This document shows positions 1 through 9,427 of a stretch of 64,000 nucleotides of DNA, one piece after another; positions within the stretch are counted from its first letter, which is position 1, and each line of letters starts with the position of its first letter. Where the stretch lies: the NCBI RefSeq assembly GCF_013387475.1, contig NZ_VWNB01000008.1:90857-154856 (forward strand), written 5' to 3'. The notes under the pieces are model-generated. The model did no database searches. It saw only the letters and a list, made by a program, of their open reading frames with translations, and was not told the DNA's origin. The position numbers and the translations under genes were made by a program. Origin of the DNA: Mariprofundus sp. KV (GTDB lineage: Bacteria; Pseudomonadota; Zetaproteobacteria; Mariprofundales; Mariprofundaceae).

Positions 1-1007
1 CCCCCTATTTTGAAAGTCCTGCTATGGCTCTGGCTATCGGAGTGTTGCTGGGTGGTTTCCTGCAACTGCTGATCCAGTTTCCAGCCCTGAAACGGATCGG
101 CTGGGTACCGCGCATCAGCTTTGATTTCAAACAGGATGCGATTGCTGAAACAATGCGTCTTTTCGGCCCTGCTGTGCTGGCCATTGCTGCGGTACAGATC
201 AATATCCTTGTCGGCACGATTCTGGCCACGCTGCTGGAGAGCGGAGCGGTCTCCTATCTCTACTACGCTGATCGCATTGTGCAGTTGCCGCTGGCACTGT
301 TTGGTATCGCCATGAGTACCGCACTGCTGCCAGCGCTCTCCGGACATATCTCCAAAGGGGATCAGGATGCAGCTGCAGATGACCTGCGTTCAGGGCTTGC
401 CTGGCTGACATGGATTACACTGCCGTGTGTGGTGGGTGCGATCTATCTTGCCGAACCCATTATTGTGACGCTGTTTGAACGTGGTGCATTCACCCATGCC
501 GATAGTATTGCCACTGCAGCCACACTGCAGGCCTATGCAGTCGGACTGATCGCGTTCTGCTGGGTGCGCCTGCTGGCCACCGCCTGTTATGCTGAGAAGG
601 ATGCCAAGGCACCGATGCGATATGCAGCAATCAGTGTGGCAGTGAATATTGTGCTGGCGGTGATCTTGATGCAGTTCTGGGGTTATGTGGGACTGGCGCT
701 GGCCACCTCGCTGGCAGCGTTTGTGAATGTGGTGCTGCTCTATATCAGGCTCAGTAAAAGCTACGGCTCACTGTTCAGTGACAAAACAGCGCGCCGCCTG
801 ATCACCGCAACCATTGCCAGCCTGTTGATGTTTGCCGGACTTTATCTTTTTAACAACCTTGTCTGGGTCTTCCCTGTTGATGGCGGTGCCATTCAGTTTG
901 GCTGGGTCGCTATGGCAGTGGTCGGTGGCATCGCAGTTTTCCTGATTTCTGCTTTACTACTGGGTGAGCGGGAGCTGCTGATGCGCTTCTTAAGAAGAGG
1001 GAAATAA
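1..1007 (+). CDS. murJ: Lipid II flippase MurJ (3' part; 5' end outside window)
   Basis: This is the C-terminal two thirds of a MurJ/MviN-family flippase, which moves lipid II across the inner membrane for peptidoglycan synthesis. The frame is open to the first base, so the ATG at 24 is internal. About 335 residues remain of a family length near 510. They are almost all hydrophobic helices, and the stretch with SYLYYADRIVQLPLALFG is the typical MurJ family signature. The gene ends two bases before the exonuclease gene. Function is taken from the family; the sequence identity is clear. Confidence 0.93.
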   Translation, partial: PYFESPAMALAIGVLLGGFLQLLIQFPALKRIGWVPRISFDFKQDAIAETMRLFGPAVLAIAAVQINILVGTILATLLESGAVSYLYYADRIVQLPLALFGIAMSTALLPALSGHISKGDQDAAADDLRSGLAWLTWITLPCVVGAIYLAEPIIVTLFERGAFTHADSIATAATLQAYAVGLIAFCWVRLLATACYAEKDAKAPMRYAAISVAVNIVLAVILMQFWGYVGLALATSLAAFVNVVLLYIRLSKSYGSLFSDKTARRLITATIASLLMFAGLYLFNNLVWVFPVDGGAIQFGWVAMAVVGGIAVFLISALLLGERELLMRFLRRGK

Positions 1008-1009
1008 GC

Positions 1010-1822
1010 ATGCGTCGTGATGTGATCGTATTCGATATTGAAACGGTGGTGGATGCCGATAGTGCGCGGCGGATACTGCGCCTGCCTGATCTCAATGATT
1101 TCGAAGCGCGTGATACCCTCTCCGACTACTTCCTTGAGAAGACTGATGGTCGTAACGACTTCCCGCGTCAGCCATTTCATCAGGTGGTGGCCATCTCCTA
1201 TGGCCATCTGATCCATGAGCCGGGTGAAGAGGGGGGGGAGCTGGTGATGCGCAGGCTGGCTACCGGCGGCGAAGCAAAAAGCAGTGAGCGAGAGATGCTG
1301 GAGGGCTTTTTCCATCTGATTGAGACGCGTGCACCGCAACTGGTCAGTTTTAACGGTCGCGGTTTTGATGTGCCGGTACTGAAATACCGGGCTATGGCAC
1401 ATGGTCTCTCATGCCCGCGCTGGTTTACGCAGGGTGATAAATGGAACGGTTATGACTCCCGCTACTCCAGAGAGTATCACTGCGATCTGATCGAAGTGCT
1501 CTCCGATTTCGGAGCCTCGGCCCGCTGCTCAATGGATGAGGTGGCGGCAGTGTTTAATGTGCCCGGCAAACTGGATACCGCCGGGGAGAATGTGCGTGAA
1601 ATGTTTGAGACGGGGCAGATTCAAGCAATCCGTAACTACTGCGAAACCGATGTCTTATCGACGATGCTGATCTTTTTGCGCCAGCAGCTCTTTTGCGGTG
1701 CACTGACTGAAGGTGCATATGCCCGCACCCTGATCGGTATCCGCAACTATCTCGAAACAGAATCCGATTCCCGTCCTCATCTTGGTGAATATCTGCAGGC
1801 CTGGGATCTGCTGGCTCGCTGA
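1010..1822 (+). CDS. Predicted 3'-5' exonuclease of the PolB-exonuclease-like family
   Basis: A 270-residue protein resembling the stand-alone 3'-5' exonuclease family related to the proofreading domain of B-family DNA polymerases. DEDD-type motifs are visible: VFDIETV at residues 7-13 (acidic D9 and E11), FNGRGFD near 113-119, and YCETDV near 210-214 with the third acidic residue. It is presumably cytoplasmic and acts on DNA or RNA ends; the real substrate is unknown. It follows murJ by two bases and is probably co-transcribed with it. The family call is solid, the role is not. Confidence 0.85.
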   Translation: MRRDVIVFDIETVVDADSARRILRLPDLNDFEARDTLSDYFLEKTDGRNDFPRQPFHQVVAISYGHLIHEPGEEGGELVMRRLATGGEAKSSEREMLEGFFHLIETRAPQLVSFNGRGFDVPVLKYRAMAHGLSCPRWFTQGDKWNGYDSRYSREYHCDLIEVLSDFGASARCSMDEVAAVFNVPGKLDTAGENVREMFETGQIQAIRNYCETDVLSTMLIFLRQQLFCGALTEGAYARTLIGIRNYLETESDSRPHLGEYLQAWDLLAR

Positions 1823-2071
1823 TTGAAGCATCAACCCCATATCTATCTGGCCCGGGCACTGCGTATCTTTGAGCTGACAAGGCGCAAACGATTTGCCAAG
1901 GCTGCCTTAAGTGAGCTGGTCGATGGTGATTCCGACCCTGTTGTGCTGGACATGATCATTGAGCAGTTCGGTATCAAGCCACCCAAAACCCAGTACAGTA
2001 AAAAGATGATTGCACTGGCACATAAGAGGGCACTGCAGTGCCTCAAAGTGTCCGCTATCAACGATTCATAG
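1823..2071 (+). CDS. Small basic hypothetical protein (82 aa)
   Basis: An 82-residue frame that starts with TTG directly after the TGA of the exonuclease gene, so translation could be coupled. It is rich in Lys/Arg and Leu (ARALRIFELTRRKRF), looks helical and soluble, and has no signal peptide or motif I recognise. Support is the tight junction and a coding-like composition. Against it, there is no ATG and the opposite strand is also open. Function unknown. Confidence 0.5.
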   Translation: MKHQPHIYLARALRIFELTRRKRFAKAALSELVDGDSDPVVLDMIIEQFGIKPPKTQYSKKMIALAHKRALQCLKVSAINDS

Positions 2072-2172
2072 GAGAAGCGACCTTCTTCCAATCGCTTCAG
2101 AGAGGCTTCGACAGAGGCCGGATCAACATGTGAGGGTTGGATGTTTATCAAGACAAGTGATTTTGATGATAA

Positions 2173-2196
2173 TAAAAAAAGGCCCCATGCGGGGCC
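2173..2196 (-). terminator. Rho-independent terminator of the TolB-like gene
   Basis: GGCCCC/GGGGCC hairpin at 2181-2196 with a run of seven A (T on the minus strand) at 2174-2180. It sits about 20 bases past the stop of the minus-strand gene at 2219-3286. The plus-strand side has only a weak TTCT, so it mainly serves the minus strand. Confidence 0.85.
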
Positions 2197-2218
2197 TTCT
2201 GATAATCGGGGTTGGATT

Positions 2219-3286
2219 TTACTGTTGAGCAGCTGTTGGCCAGCCGATAGTCCAGATGTGGAAGCTGTGGGCTGCTGCTGATTTGACCTGATGCTGGTTA
2301 AGCATCTCCTTGCTGATAGCGCGATCGGAGTGGAAATAGATACGACCATCCTTGCCCATGCGGGCAGCACCATCACGGGCTGTATCACGAGTGATCTGGG
2401 TGAGGTTGCGGCCATCACTGCCGATAGCCCAGATATCCCACTGTGATTTCTCTTTTTTACGCATGTCCGCATCAGCACGATTGGAGGTGAAGATGATCCA
2501 TTGGCCATCATTACTCCAGGAGGGTTGCACATCGACACTCCTGGCATCGGTGACCTGAATCAGATCGGTGCCATCGGTGTTGATCCGGAACAGATGCATG
2601 CTGCGCCCTGCCTGCATGGCAAACACAATGCTTTTACCATCCGGTGAGAGGGCCGGATTGATACCCTCCGCCAGTACGTGCTCAGAACCATCCCGGTTAA
2701 AACGAACGATTTCAGAAGTGAATCCTGCTACCTGCCAGTTATTAAAATCATCATGTTTACTTTTGTTCGTAATCTTCTTTTTATAGTCAATGGGCCTCAT
2801 GCGCACAGCAATAATTGACTCATCGGCCAGTACCAGTGGTTGGGTGAGGGCGCCGTGCAGCGATTGGATGCGGCGCTGCATGCCTTCGCCATCGGATATC
2901 TTCTCCCACAGGCCGAGGCCGCCAGCGCGATCTGAGAGGTAGTAGATATGCCCCTCATCTTTCCAGCCTGAGGAGTCCAGTGCCCGCACATCATTGGCGA
3001 TAACCGTGTTGGCCGGATCACCATTTTCACTGTAGCGGCGGCTGATCGAGGCGTGCTTGCCCTGATGCGAGAGGGTCAGAAGATACCTGCCGTCCGGAGA
3101 GGGCTGCGGATACATCTCACTCTCTTTGTTCTCCAGTGTCAGCAGTTCGGCACTATCTGCAGGCGCGTGGGCTGTTTTGTTGCTGATCGCGTTGGCCGAT
3201 GACTCCAGCCACTCAAGTACATTTTCCGCATGGGCTGCAGGAGCAGCAACCAGTAGAGCCAGAGTGAGCATTGTAATCTGTCGCAT
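2219..3286 (-). CDS. Periplasmic TolB-like WD40/beta-propeller protein
   Basis: A 355-residue exported protein. The N-terminus MRQITMLTLALLVAAPAAHA is a Sec signal peptide with an AHA cleavage site. The mature part carries TolB/PD40-type propeller blades: PQPSPDGRYLLTL near residue 65, NPALSPDGKSIVF near 220 and PSWSNDGQWIIFTSNRA near 255. I chose the ATG at 3286 because AGGAGGGG lies about 8 bases upstream; the longer frame to 3322 lacks this and would block the signal peptide. It is monocistronic with its own terminator. It may sense or bind envelope partners, but no tol-pal genes are adjacent, so it is not called tolB. Confidence 0.8.
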   Translation of the reverse strand: MRQITMLTLALLVAAPAAHAENVLEWLESSANAISNKTAHAPADSAELLTLENKESEMYPQPSPDGRYLLTLSHQGKHASISRRYSENGDPANTVIANDVRALDSSGWKDEGHIYYLSDRAGGLGLWEKISDGEGMQRRIQSLHGALTQPLVLADESIIAVRMRPIDYKKKITNKSKHDDFNNWQVAGFTSEIVRFNRDGSEHVLAEGINPALSPDGKSIVFAMQAGRSMHLFRINTDGTDLIQVTDARSVDVQPSWSNDGQWIIFTSNRADADMRKKEKSQWDIWAIGSDGRNLTQITRDTARDGAARMGKDGRIYFHSDRAISKEMLNQHQVKSAAAHSFHIWTIGWPTAAQQ

Positions 3287-3407
3287 GAGATAATCCCCTC
3301 CTGAGGTCAAAAGATGGCGCAATATGCGCCTGTAGGTATAAATGAAAAATGGATCAAAGATGAATATTTATTCATTGAGACAGCGCATTGCTAATCTGCC
3401 TGTAACA

Positions 3408-3438
3408 AACAAGGCCCCGAATTCATCGGGGCCTTGTT
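3408..3438. terminator. Strong inverted repeat, likely bidirectional terminator
   Basis: A 13-bp perfect stem (AACAAGGCCCCGA with its complement) around a 5-base loop, 24 bases past the stop of the SRPBCC gene on the minus strand. The T-tract is interrupted (TGTTTGTT). The TolB-like gene starts on its other side, reading away. Confidence 0.75.
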
Positions 3439-3461
3439 CAGTTGGGTTGTGAACATCTGGT

Positions 3462-3908
3462 TTAAATCGCGGCTTCCAGAAGCTCTTTGAGATTGGCAAA
3501 ATCCATCTCAAGTTCCCGTTTGGCGATGTGTCCGACCACAGGAGACGCCACCTTGAAGAAGCGACCCACATCCACGCTCAACGTGCGGGTGACAATGGTG
3601 GCGTCACCGTTGGCTGTAAACTCCATTGTAGCCTGCATCGGAAACGGGCCGGTAGTGCTTTTGGCTGCCCAGTAGCTGCCATCGGGGTTGCGTTCAGTGA
3701 CAACCCAGTCCTGCTCAATGACGCGACCGAGAAACTTCTCTTTGACGTGGTAGATGGTACCAACACAAGGCTCACCATCGCCCTTCTTGCGCGACTCCAG
3801 TATGGATGTCTGCCACATCGGGTCATTGTTGCAGTCATCAACAAAGGCAATCACCTCACTGATCGGACGATTGATCTCAATGCTGGTTTCCATCTTGCTC
3901 AACGACAT
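3462..3908 (-). CDS. SRPBCC (polyketide cyclase/dehydrase-like) protein
   Basis: A 148-residue START/Bet v1-fold protein. The N-terminal strand pattern METSIEINRPISEVIAFVDD followed by WQTSI and a long C-terminal helix (AKRELEMDFANLKELLEA) is typical of the SRPBCC ligand-binding superfamily. The fold has a hydrophobic cavity; the ligand is unknown. It lies 21 bases downstream of dapD and ahead of a terminator, so it may be the last gene of the lysine operon, although nothing in it suggests a role in that pathway. Confidence 0.72.
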   Translation of the reverse strand: MSLSKMETSIEINRPISEVIAFVDDCNNDPMWQTSILESRKKGDGEPCVGTIYHVKEKFLGRVIEQDWVVTERNPDGSYWAAKSTTGPFPMQATMEFTANGDATIVTRTLSVDVGRFFKVASPVVGHIAKRELEMDFANLKELLEAAI

Positions 3909-3929
3909 CTCTAATCCCCCAGTTGCGGA

Positions 3930-4754
3930 TCAGGCCTCGCGGAGAAGCTCCGTAATGCCTGTTTTTGAACGCGTCTGCTCATCCACCTTTTTCACAATCA
4001 CCGCGCAGTAGAGGTTAGGACCACCGGATTTGCCCGGCATCGAACCTGATACCACCACGGAGTAAGGTGGAACTTCACCGTAGTATACATCACCGGTCTC
4101 ACGGTCGTAAATACGGGTCGATTTACCGATATAGACACCCATGGAGAGCACTGAACCTTCGCGGATAATGCAGCCTTCAACCACTTCAGAGCGGGCGCCG
4201 ATAAAGCAGTTATCTTCGATGATGGTAGGGGTGGCCTGTAGTGGTTCGAGAACGCCACCGATGCCTACACCACCTGAGAGGTGAACATTTTTACCGATCT
4301 GTGCGCAGGAGCCGACAGTCGCCCAGGTATCCACCATGGTGCCCTCATCAACATAGGCACCGATATTGACATAGGAGGGCATGAGCACGGTTTTCGGTGC
4401 GATGTATGCACCTTTGCGAACCGATGCGGGAGGAACAACACGCATGCCGCCTTTGCGGAACATGTCTTCGCCCCAGCTGGCAAATTTCTGTGGAACCTTA
4501 TCGTAGTAGTTGGTGCCGCCACCGTGGATGACCTGATTGTCGTGCAGTTTGAAGTAGAGCAGCACGCCCTTTTTCAGCCACTCCTGAGTAATCCAGTTGC
4601 CCGCATCATCTTTTTCGGCGACACGTACGCCACCATCATCCAGCAACTGAATGGTGTGCTCAACAGCGTCGCGAACTTCGGCTGTGGCCGATCGCATATC
4701 CCACTCATTTTTTGTATCCCAAGCGCCTTCAATGACTTTCTGTAAATGATTCAC
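3930..4754 (-). CDS. dapD: 2,3,4,5-Tetrahydropyridine-2,6-dicarboxylate N-succinyltransferase
   Basis: DapD transfers succinyl from succinyl-CoA to tetrahydrodipicolinate in the succinylase branch of diaminopimelate/lysine synthesis. The 274-residue product has the expected N-terminal helical domain, then a left-handed beta-helix built of hexapeptide repeats ([20 protein letters not shown] near 127, then [18 protein letters not shown] near 160), at the normal family length. I prefer the GTG at 4754, which has AGGAG seven bases upstream and gives the usual MNHLQKVIE start; a TTG six bases earlier is too close to the Shine-Dalgarno. dapC lies two genes upstream, supporting the pathway. Confidence 0.95.
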   Translation of the reverse strand: MNHLQKVIEGAWDTKNEWDMRSATAEVRDAVEHTIQLLDDGGVRVAEKDDAGNWITQEWLKKGVLLYFKLHDNQVIHGGGTNYYDKVPQKFASWGEDMFRKGGMRVVPPASVRKGAYIAPKTVLMPSYVNIGAYVDEGTMVDTWATVGSCAQIGKNVHLSGGVGIGGVLEPLQATPTIIEDNCFIGARSEVVEGCIIREGSVLSMGVYIGKSTRIYDRETGDVYYGEVPPYSVVVSGSMPGKSGGPNLYCAVIVKKVDEQTRSKTGITELLREA

Positions 4755-4848
4755 GGACAAACTCCTGTATTAACCTTGTTAAAGTAATTTTGTGAGTAAC
4801 AACTATATAGAGTTGCCTGCTGCAATCCAGTCTCGGCAACCTTCTGCT

Positions 4849-6051
4849 TTAGCTTAAAACAATCTCATCGGGTCTTTCATGGCTGAGGAACTCCATGTTC
4901 GACATGGTCAGCCCGTAGGCTCCGGCCAGACCGAATACACCGATGTCACCGATATCGGCGCTTTCGACATAGACATTGTTGGCCAGCTTATCGGCGCCGG
5001 TGCAGAGCGGACCGCCAAAGTAGACCGCCTCTTTTCTGATCGACTCCTGTCCATCAAACAGGGCTGGTCTGTTTAGTTTTACAATGGCCAGTGGATGATT
5101 GATCGCCAGTGCAGCCGGGCGTCGGAAATGGTTGATGCCACCGGCACAGATCACCTGCTTTTTACCCCGCGAGTCCTTGATATCAAGGATCTCGGTACAG
5201 AACCAGCCGGAGTCGGCAGCCAGATAACGCCCCAGCTCAAGGAAGAAGGTGCGTCCCTGATAGCCGTAGCGTTCAATCAGTGCTTGCAGGCCATCGGCAT
5301 AGGCTTGCGGATTAAAATCGTGATCGCTTTCAAGGTAATCGACACCAAAGCCGCCACCAAAATCGATGATGTCACAGAGCACAGCGGGGAAATCGGTCTC
5401 AATCTGTCTGGCCATGCCGAATACCAGTTCACAGTTTTTCAGCAGATCGTCCACGTTAAGAACACCGGAGGCGGCATAGACATGCAGACCGCGGAAGTTA
5501 AGGGATGTAAGGGCCAGAATCTGAGGCAGGATATCGGCCAGCTTCTCCTCATCCACACCAAATTTTTTGGAGCCACCGGAGAAGGTGGTCTGGGCTTCGT
5601 GAATATCAAAGTCGGCGTTGATGCGCAGCAGTACATCCTGAGTTTTGCCCGCTCGCTCTGCGATGGCATTAAGCCGGTGTGCTTCAGTGAGAGACTCAAT
5701 ATGAACGGTGCGAATGCCATTCTCTACTGCCCAGCTCAACTCTTCAGGTGATTTGCCGGGGCCGGTATAGATCAGCCGCGATGGATCAAAACCTGCAGCC
5801 ACCGCTTTTTCCGCTTCGCCAAGGCTGGCGATCTCAATGCCTTTGGCATCGGCCTTCAGTGCGGCGGCAAGAAAAGCGGCATGCGGATTGGCCTTCATGG
5901 CATAAAAGACTTCAACACCGGCAGGCATGATTTCGGTCAGGTGAGCGATTTTGGTTCGCATTTCGGTTGTATCGTAGATGTAGCAGTTCACGGTGTTGCC
6001 GCTTGCCGCCAGCTCGCGCAAGGTGGTTTCAACATTCAGAGGTGTTTTCAT
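4849..6051 (-). CDS. Fold-type III PLP decarboxylase in the lysA position (diaminopimelate/ornithine decarboxylase family)
   Basis: A 400-residue alanine-racemase-fold decarboxylase. Visible residues: PLP lysine K53 in FYAMKANP, H190 in HVYAASG, the phosphate loop GGGFG at 232-236, ELGRYL at 272-277, catalytic Cys in GGPLCTGAD (C350) and GAYG (Y379). It lies between dapD and dapC, next to the argH-lipoprotein pair where proteobacterial lysA normally sits, so it may make lysine from diaminopimelate. However, the HVYAASG loop and the N-terminus look more like the BtrK/PvsE-type amino-acid decarboxylases than standard LysA (HIGSQ). Substrate is therefore uncertain. The ATG follows the dapC stop by two bases with AAGGA upstream. 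Confidence 0.85.
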   Translation of the reverse strand: MKTPLNVETTLRELAASGNTVNCYIYDTTEMRTKIAHLTEIMPAGVEVFYAMKANPHAAFLAAALKADAKGIEIASLGEAEKAVAAGFDPSRLIYTGPGKSPEELSWAVENGIRTVHIESLTEAHRLNAIAERAGKTQDVLLRINADFDIHEAQTTFSGGSKKFGVDEEKLADILPQILALTSLNFRGLHVYAASGVLNVDDLLKNCELVFGMARQIETDFPAVLCDIIDFGGGFGVDYLESDHDFNPQAYADGLQALIERYGYQGRTFFLELGRYLAADSGWFCTEILDIKDSRGKKQVICAGGINHFRRPAALAINHPLAIVKLNRPALFDGQESIRKEAVYFGGPLCTGADKLANNVYVESADIGDIGVFGLAGAYGLTMSNMEFLSHERPDEIVLS

Positions 6052-6053
6052 GA

Positions 6054-7247
6054 TTAAATCCTTACTGCCTTGAGGCGGCGGGCAAGCTCTGCAGCGGCTT
6101 CGGGGCCATCGACAAGGGCTGCACGAATGTAACCTGAGCCGGGGTTGATGCCCAGCGCATCCGCAGCAGCCAGATAGCTGCCCGGTAGTATTGTTACCGC
6201 CTGCTGCTCATAGGCAGCCCTGGCAAAGGCCTCATCATCAGCAACCGGCAGCCAGACAAAAAACGAGCCGGCTGGTATCTGACCGCCGAAAATATCGAAA
6301 AAGGCCTTCAGACTCTGACGGTAAACATCCAGATGCTCCTCTACGTGCTTCTCATCTGACCATGCAGCAGCAGCCACGTGCTGAAGCGGCAGAGGTGTAG
6401 CAGGCCCTGTATAACTGCGTAGCTTGGTGAAGCGTTTAATCAGCTCTGCATCGCCTGCAATCAGCCCTGATCGCATGCCGGGCAGCGCAGAGCGCTTGGA
6501 GAGTGAATTCATCACCAGACAGCGAGAGAAACCTTTACGGCCAAGCTTCTCAGCCACCTGTAGCAGGCCAACAGGTTTATCCTGCCAGTAGATCTCGGAA
6601 TAACACTCATCCGAAACAACATAAAAATCATACTTATCGGCAAGCGCCAGCAGCTCAGCGTAATAGGCCTCATCAGCTATCCAGCCGGTCGGGTTGGATG
6701 GTGAGCAGACATAGACCAGCGCGGTTCTTCGCCAGATATCCTCTTCAACACCACTCAAATCAGGCGCAAAACCGGTTTCACTGTTGCATGCCAGCAGCCA
6801 GGGATCAGCTCCTGCGGTATAGGCAGCACCCAGATAGATCTGGTACATCGGGTTGGGCATCATCACAACGGGCCTGTCATCGGCGGCGCAGTCAGGGTTT
6901 ACCAGAGCATGCGCGATGGCAAACAGCGCTTCGCGGGTGCCGTTGGCAGTTAATACCTGTGTGGCCGGATCAACGTTTGTCAGTCCATAGCGGCGCATCA
7001 ACCAGTTGGCAATCGCCCCCCGCAGCTCCAAACCACCGATGGTCGAGGGGTATTTGGAAAAGCCGCCGATATGGCTGTTGAGGGTATCTGCGACAAAGGC
7101 TGGCAGCGGCAGGCGCGGTTCACCTGCGCCGGCATCAATATGAGGCAGATCGGGATTGGCCGTGATATCCCCAAAGAGCTGCTTCAGACGCTCAAACGGG
7201 TAAGCGCCCAGCTGTTCAAGGCGAGCCTGATGTGATTTCTCCTGCAT
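6054..7247 (-). CDS. dapC: N-succinyldiaminopimelate aminotransferase
   Basis: A 397-residue fold-type I PLP aminotransferase of the DapC type, making N-succinyl-L,L-diaminopimelate for lysine and peptidoglycan. The start MQEKSHQARLEQLGAYPFER and the GAYPFERL element are characteristic of DapC. The SNPTG motif (CSPSNPTGW), DECYSEIYW and the PLP-lysine segment NSLSKRSALPGMRSG (about K248) are present, with SGYIRAAL near the end. The ATG at 7247 begins two bases after the lipoprotein stop; the longer frame to 7298 would overlap that gene. Context with dapD two genes downstream is consistent. Confidence 0.93.
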   Translation of the reverse strand: MQEKSHQARLEQLGAYPFERLKQLFGDITANPDLPHIDAGAGEPRLPLPAFVADTLNSHIGGFSKYPSTIGGLELRGAIANWLMRRYGLTNVDPATQVLTANGTREALFAIAHALVNPDCAADDRPVVMMPNPMYQIYLGAAYTAGADPWLLACNSETGFAPDLSGVEEDIWRRTALVYVCSPSNPTGWIADEAYYAELLALADKYDFYVVSDECYSEIYWQDKPVGLLQVAEKLGRKGFSRCLVMNSLSKRSALPGMRSGLIAGDAELIKRFTKLRSYTGPATPLPLQHVAAAAWSDEKHVEEHLDVYRQSLKAFFDIFGGQIPAGSFFVWLPVADDEAFARAAYEQQAVTILPGSYLAAADALGINPGSGYIRAALVDGPEAAAELARRLKAVRI

Positions 7248-7249
7248 GA

Positions 7250-7684
7250 TCAGTCGCCTAGCGGGTCGTGATATTTGGCGCGCATGGTCTTGCTCCATGG
7301 TCCGATATTGCCATCAATGTCATAAGCGCGGATGCGGAAGAGATACTCCTGATCTTTGGTCGTCAACGTGATCATCTTATTGATCGGTTTCTCGAGCAGC
7401 TTTGGGCTGGGGGTCTGATCCTGATAGCGGCGCCAGAATCCCGGACACTTGCAGTAGGGATCCTCTACGGTGCGGTCAATCTGATAACCGACACCGGCCG
7501 GATTGCCTTGAAGTGAGAAGTTCATGTGCACCAGCGCAATTTCAGCCTTATAGACCATATTAACGATTTCCGGCTTGATGTCGGCTGAGCTTATTTGTGG
7601 TGCCTCTTTGCGGCCACAGCCGCCAAGCAGCAGTACTGCAAGCATCAGCATGGTCAGGGTGTGAAACAGACGATTGGATTTCAT
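7250..7684 (-). CDS. Small lipoprotein between argH and dapC
   Basis: A 144-residue lipoprotein. The N-terminus has two basic residues, a hydrophobic stretch and the lipobox LLGGC at about residues 19-23, followed by GRKEAP. The mature part ends in a fibronectin-like pattern (YLFRIRAYDIDGNIGPWSK). The ATG overlaps the argH stop as TAATG. Its place right after argH matches the small lipoprotein (LptM/YifL type) found in argH-lysA clusters, but this one is longer and only its lipobox region is comparable. Function not known. Confidence 0.75.
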   Translation of the reverse strand: MKSNRLFHTLTMLMLAVLLLGGCGRKEAPQISSADIKPEIVNMVYKAEIALVHMNFSLQGNPAGVGYQIDRTVEDPYCKCPGFWRRYQDQTPSPKLLEKPINKMITLTTKDQEYLFRIRAYDIDGNIGPWSKTMRAKYHDPLGD

Positions 7685-9063
7685 TAGCTTTTCAGCTCCT
7701 TTTTCCAGGTTGCAACCTGAATACGCACCTGGGCAGGTGCTGTGCCGCCAACATGATCACGTGCTGCCACGCAACTCTCGACTGAAAGTGCGCGCACCAT
7801 ATCCACGCTCAGACGTGCGTCAATGGCACTGCAGGCCGCATCATCCATCTCATGCAGTTCAATGTCAGCTTTGATACAGTGGCCGACCGATTTGCCGACG
7901 ATCTCATGCGCATCCCGGAACGGCACACCTGCACGCACCAGTGCATCGGCAAGATCAGTCGCCGTTGCAAAACCGGAGGATGCAGCGCGATGCAGTACCG
8001 CTTTGTTAACGGTGATGCCGGGCAGCATGTCACCAAAAACGCGCAGGCTTCCCTCAAGGTTGTCGAAGGCGTCAAAAATAGCGGTTTTGTCCTCCTGCAT
8101 ATCCTTGTTGTAGGCCAGCGGCAGAGATTTCACCGTGGTGAGGATGGCAACCAGACCACCGATAATGCGCCCGGTTTTACCACGCACCAGCTCAGGCATA
8201 TCGGGATTCTTCTTCTGCGGCATGATTGATGAGCCTGTGCAGAAAGCATCAGGAAGATCGATAAAGCGGAACTGGGCACTCATCCAGAGGATCAGCTCTT
8301 CGGAGAAGCGGGAGAGGTGCACCGCACTGATCGATGCAGCAGCCAGCAGTTCCATAATAAAGTCACGGTCAGAAACAGCATCGAGAGAGTTGCTGGTCGG
8401 GCCATCAAAACCGAGTTCTTTGGCAGTCATAACACGATCAATGGCGAAGGTGGTGCCAGCCAGTGCAGCTGATCCTAAAGGGCAGCGATTCATGCGTTTT
8501 GAGGCGTCAGCAAAGCGACCGGCATCGCGATCAAACATCTCGACATAAGCCAGCAGGTGATGGCCAAGTGTGACTGGCTGTGCTGTCTGCAGGTGGGTGA
8601 AGCCGGGCATAATGGTGTCGGCATGTTCATCGGCCAGTGCTACCAGCACCCTCTGCAGATGACGGATGCGAGCTACGATATCGGCTGTGCGACGACGCAG
8701 ATAGAGGCGGGTATCGGTAGCAACCTGATCGTTTCTGGAGCGCGCCGTGTGCAGTCGTTTGCCGGCATCACCGATTTTCTCGGTCAGACGCGCCTCAATA
8801 TTCATATGCACATCTTCAAGGGCGATGGTGAATTCAAATTCGCCGCTGTTGATCTCGCCGGTAATCTCATCGAGACCGCGCAGGATCGCGTTACAATCCT
8901 CCTGAGAGAGGATGCCCTGTGCCGTCAGCATCTTGGCGTGAGCACGTGATCCGGCGATATCTTCGGCATACATGCGGGCATCCACATCAATCGATGCGTT
9001 GAATGCTTCTACAAATTCATTGGTAGGGGACTCAAAACGGCCACCCCAGGGTTTTTCAGACAT
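7684..9063 (-). CDS. argH: Argininosuccinate lyase
   Basis: ArgH splits argininosuccinate to arginine and fumarate, the last step of arginine synthesis. The 459-residue product starts [10 protein letters not shown], the family's standard beginning, which fixes the start at 9063 rather than the longer frame to 9093. The fumarase/aspartase superfamily signature [12 protein letters not shown] is at about residues 276-287, and [13 protein letters not shown] near 105-117 is the substrate-binding element. It heads the lipoprotein-dapC-decarboxylase-dapD run and overlaps the lipoprotein gene by one base. Confidence 0.97.
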   Translation of the reverse strand: MSEKPWGGRFESPTNEFVEAFNASIDVDARMYAEDIAGSRAHAKMLTAQGILSQEDCNAILRGLDEITGEINSGEFEFTIALEDVHMNIEARLTEKIGDAGKRLHTARSRNDQVATDTRLYLRRRTADIVARIRHLQRVLVALADEHADTIMPGFTHLQTAQPVTLGHHLLAYVEMFDRDAGRFADASKRMNRCPLGSAALAGTTFAIDRVMTAKELGFDGPTSNSLDAVSDRDFIMELLAAASISAVHLSRFSEELILWMSAQFRFIDLPDAFCTGSSIMPQKKNPDMPELVRGKTGRIIGGLVAILTTVKSLPLAYNKDMQEDKTAIFDAFDNLEGSLRVFGDMLPGITVNKAVLHRAASSGFATATDLADALVRAGVPFRDAHEIVGKSVGHCIKADIELHEMDDAACSAIDARLSVDMVRALSVESCVAARDHVGGTAPAQVRIQVATWKKELKS

Positions 9064-9176
9064 ATTAATTATCCAGTAGCAGTGATCTGGCAACTATAGC
9101 TCTGCTTTGTGCGAACGGAAACAGGCACAACTGTTGCAGGAGGCTGCTCCCCACAGATGAGAGGTTAAACGTGCGC

Positions 9177-9380
9177 TTAATAGTGCGGAGGAGGGGCCTC
9201 TTCATCAGGCCGCGCCAGTCCTGAATCACTGCCGCTTTTCATCTGCTCATGCAGCCGCGACATCGCTTTTTCCAGCCGGTCAATCTGGTTCTGCTGGCGG
9301 GTCACCACATCGTTAAGTTCACCAATGAGGTGATCCTGATAGGAGATTTTGGTTTCCAGTTCAATCAGTCGCTCTTCCAT
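9177..9380 (-). CDS. slyX: SlyX family protein
   Basis: A 67-residue coiled-coil protein with the SlyX hallmarks: MEERLIELETKISYQDHLI at the start, a Gln/Arg-rich heptad region (VVTRQQNQIDRLEKAM) and the C-terminal EEAPPPHY. Its cellular role is unknown in the family. A GTG nine bases upstream is in frame; I chose the ATG at 9380, the usual family start. Confidence 0.9.
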   Translation of the reverse strand: MEERLIELETKISYQDHLIGELNDVVTRQQNQIDRLEKAMSRLHEQMKSGSDSGLARPDEEAPPPHY

Positions 9381-9427
9381 GTCGCGCACTCTACTTTAGC
9401 GACTGCACGAATGCAGTACTGATTTGT

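Noticed and set aside
893..1402. A 169-residue minus-strand frame
   Set aside because: Antisense to the 3'-5' exonuclease, whose three DEDD motifs are clear.
1843..2547. A 234-residue minus-strand frame
   Set aside because: It crosses the terminator at 2181 and overlaps the TolB-like gene on the same strand in another frame.
6503..7081. A 192-residue plus-strand frame
   Set aside because: Antisense to dapC, low-complexity Gln/Arg/Ser composition, no start signal.
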